From contig JAEZIE010000148.1 of assembly GCA_023416175.1 (NCBI GenBank), positions 1-7,205 on the forward strand: a stretch of DNA of 7,205 nucleotides. The letters are read 5' to 3'. Below the pieces are notes generated by a model that was not told the origin of the DNA, did no database searches, and worked only from the letters and a program-made list of their open reading frames with translations. A program made the position numbers and the translations under genes. This DNA comes from Bacillota bacterium. Lineage in GTDB: Bacteria; Bacillota; Clostridia; Christensenellales; CAG-138. Numbering within the stretch: position 1 is the stretch's first letter; every line of letters begins with the position of its first letter. Shown piece after piece: positions 6,253-7,205 of the stretch.

Positions 6253-6267
6253 CTTAAGGAGAACGAT

Positions 6268-7205
6268 ATGGGAAAATTATTTGGAACCGACGGCATACGC
6301 GGCATTGCGAACGGAAGTTTGAGCTGCGATCTTGCTATGCGCATCGGCGCGGCAGGCGCTTATGTGTTGACAAGCGAGGTCCACTCTCCCCGGATCCTGA
6401 TTGGAATGGACACAAGAAAATCAGGAGATATGCTCTCAAGCGCGCTGACCGCGGGCATCTGCTCTGTGGGCGGGGACGTGGTGCATGTTGGCGTTATCCC
6501 CACGCCGGGGCTTGCCTATTTGGTGCGGCTTTATGACGCGGACGCCGCCGTTGTGATTTCCGCCTCCCACAACTCCATGGAGTACAACGGTATCAAATGG
6601 TTCGACGGGCGCGGCTTCAAGCTTTCCGATGCGCTCGAAGACGAGATCGAGGCCATTATCAAAGAGAATCGCCCCCTTCCCACCCCTACCGGTGCCGCCG
6701 TGGGCCGGGTGACGCGCGTGCGCCGTGCGATCGACGAGTACCGCGAATTTTTGGTCAATACCGCCGATACGCGGCTGGATGGCATGCGCATTGTGCTCGA
6801 CTGTGCAAACGGCGCAGCCTCCGAGATCGCCCGGCAAGTGCTCTGCGATCTGGGCGCGGAGGTCATGAGTTTTTCAGATGAACCCGACGGCTACAACATC
6901 AACGACCTGTGCGGCTCCACCCACCCCGAGCGCATGCAGCAGCTTGTGTATGAACTGGGCGCGGATGTGGGCCTTGCATTCGATGGCGATGCGGACCGGC
7001 TGATTGCTACCGACGAACGTGGACGCATTGTGGACGGGGACCGCATATTGGGCATCTGTGCGCTCGACATGCATGCGCGCGGCGTATTGAAGGGGGAAAC
7101 CCTTGTCATCACCGTCATGAGCAACCTCGGTCTCAAACGCCGCATGAAGCAGGCGGGCATACATATCGAAGAGACCGCCGTGGGCGACCGGTACGTGCTC
7201 GAGCG
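6268..7205 (+). CDS. glmM: phosphoglucosamine mutase, partial (3' end outside window)
   Basis: This enzyme converts glucosamine 6-phosphate to glucosamine 1-phosphate on the route to UDP-GlcNAc and peptidoglycan. The frame is open from the ATG at 6268 to the window edge, giving 312 complete codons of an expected 445-450. The N-terminus MGKLFGTDGIRG is typical. The catalytic phosphoserine lies in ISASHN (97-102, S100), the magnesium loop is DGDADR (239-244), and VMSNLG and the sugar-binding region beginning GDRYV follow near the edge. SASHN context and FGTDGIRG favour GlmM over phosphomannomutase or phosphoglucomutase of the same superfamily. AAGGAG (6256-6261) is six bases before the ATG. A strongly folded 188-base gap precedes it, and I see no clear -35/-10 pair there, so its transcription may come from readthrough or from an atypical promoter. 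The substrate assignment is from sequence family, not proof. Confidence 0.95.
   Translation, partial: MGKLFGTDGIRGIANGSLSCDLAMRIGAAGAYVLTSEVHSPRILIGMDTRKSGDMLSSALTAGICSVGGDVVHVGVIPTPGLAYLVRLYDADAAVVISASHNSMEYNGIKWFDGRGFKLSDALEDEIEAIIKENRPLPTPTGAAVGRVTRVRRAIDEYREFLVNTADTRLDGMRIVLDCANGAASEIARQVLCDLGAEVMSFSDEPDGYNINDLCGSTHPERMQQLVYELGADVGLAFDGDADRLIATDERGRIVDGDRILGICALDMHARGVLKGETLVITVMSNLGLKRRMKQAGIHIEETAVGDRYVLE

Larger units (their letters stand above)
6091..6254 (+). repeat. composite multi-hairpin element, MITE-like repeat or structured leader RNA
   Basis: The 188-base gap between trxB and glmM (6080-6267) holds no gene but is densely palindromic. From left to right it has CCCTAGGG (6107-6114), hairpins at 6119-6140, 6148-6176 and 6182-6204, a minor CGGG/CCCG stem (6211-6222) and a long hairpin at 6220-6252. 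The ends are an imperfect inverted repeat: 6091-6102 matches the reverse complement of 6243-6254 at 10 of 12 positions. GCTTTAA (6080-6086) and GCTTAA (6252-6257) flank it as a rough direct repeat. The hairpin arms do not resemble one another, so this is one composite element rather than a tandem array. It encodes no transposase. It may be a non-autonomous mobile repeat, a structured RNA in the glmM leader, or both. I do not recognise a named RNA family in it. The structure is certain as base complementarity; the function is inference. Confidence 0.6.

Noticed and set aside
6080..6267. glmS-type self-cleaving ribozyme
   Set aside because: The gene downstream is glmM, not glmS, and the run of simple consecutive hairpins does not show the double-pseudoknot core I would expect.
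6436..7164. Several - strand open frames opposite glmM
   Set aside because: They shadow the uninterrupted glmM frame, which carries all expected motifs.

Overview
The window looks like a chromosomal housekeeping segment from a moderately GC-rich member of the Firmicutes, probably Clostridia. The basis is gene content and order: a PP2C phosphatase, a PASTA-domain Ser/Thr kinase, RsgA and ribulose-phosphate epimerase follow one another as in the classical prpC-prkC-rsgA-rpe cluster of Bacillus and Clostridium. The genus cannot be read from the sequence. All seven genes lie on the + strand and all look intact, except glmM, which runs off the right edge. There are no tRNA or rRNA genes, no transposase and no CRISPR array.

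Layout. Positions 17-3518 form a tightly coupled block: rapZ (nucleotide-binding protein of the amino-sugar control family), a PP2C phosphatase and a PrkC-type kinase. Both junctions are 4-base ATGA overlaps, each with a strong Shine-Dalgarno just upstream. After 57 bases comes rsgA (ribosome-assembly GTPase). Then come rpe, best started at a GTG at 4490, and a thioredoxin reductase (trxB) 12 bases further on. A candidate sigma-A-like promoter lies across the end of rsgA and could give rpe-trxB its own transcription. A 188-base gap (6080-6267) separates trxB from glmM (phosphoglucosamine mutase).

How the genes fit together. The kinase/phosphatase pair is a membrane sensor of cell-wall fragments and its off-switch. 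RsgA is a known substrate of PrkC in Bacillus subtilis. RapZ-family proteins and GlmM both belong to amino-sugar / UDP-GlcNAc supply for peptidoglycan. The left block and the right-hand gene therefore share a cell-envelope theme, although a direct regulatory link is inference. Rpe and TrxB supply pentose-phosphate interconversion and thiol redox balance.

The most unusual part is the trxB-glmM gap. It is almost entirely self-complementary: four clear hairpins with stems of 9, 11, 9 and 15 base pairs, one minor hairpin and a CCCTAGGG palindrome. The whole is bounded by an imperfect inverted repeat (10 of 12 positions), whose right arm is also the 3' arm of the last hairpin. This could be a non-autonomous palindromic mobile repeat (MITE-like) or a structured leader RNA of glmM with mutually exclusive folds. 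The sequence alone does not decide between them.
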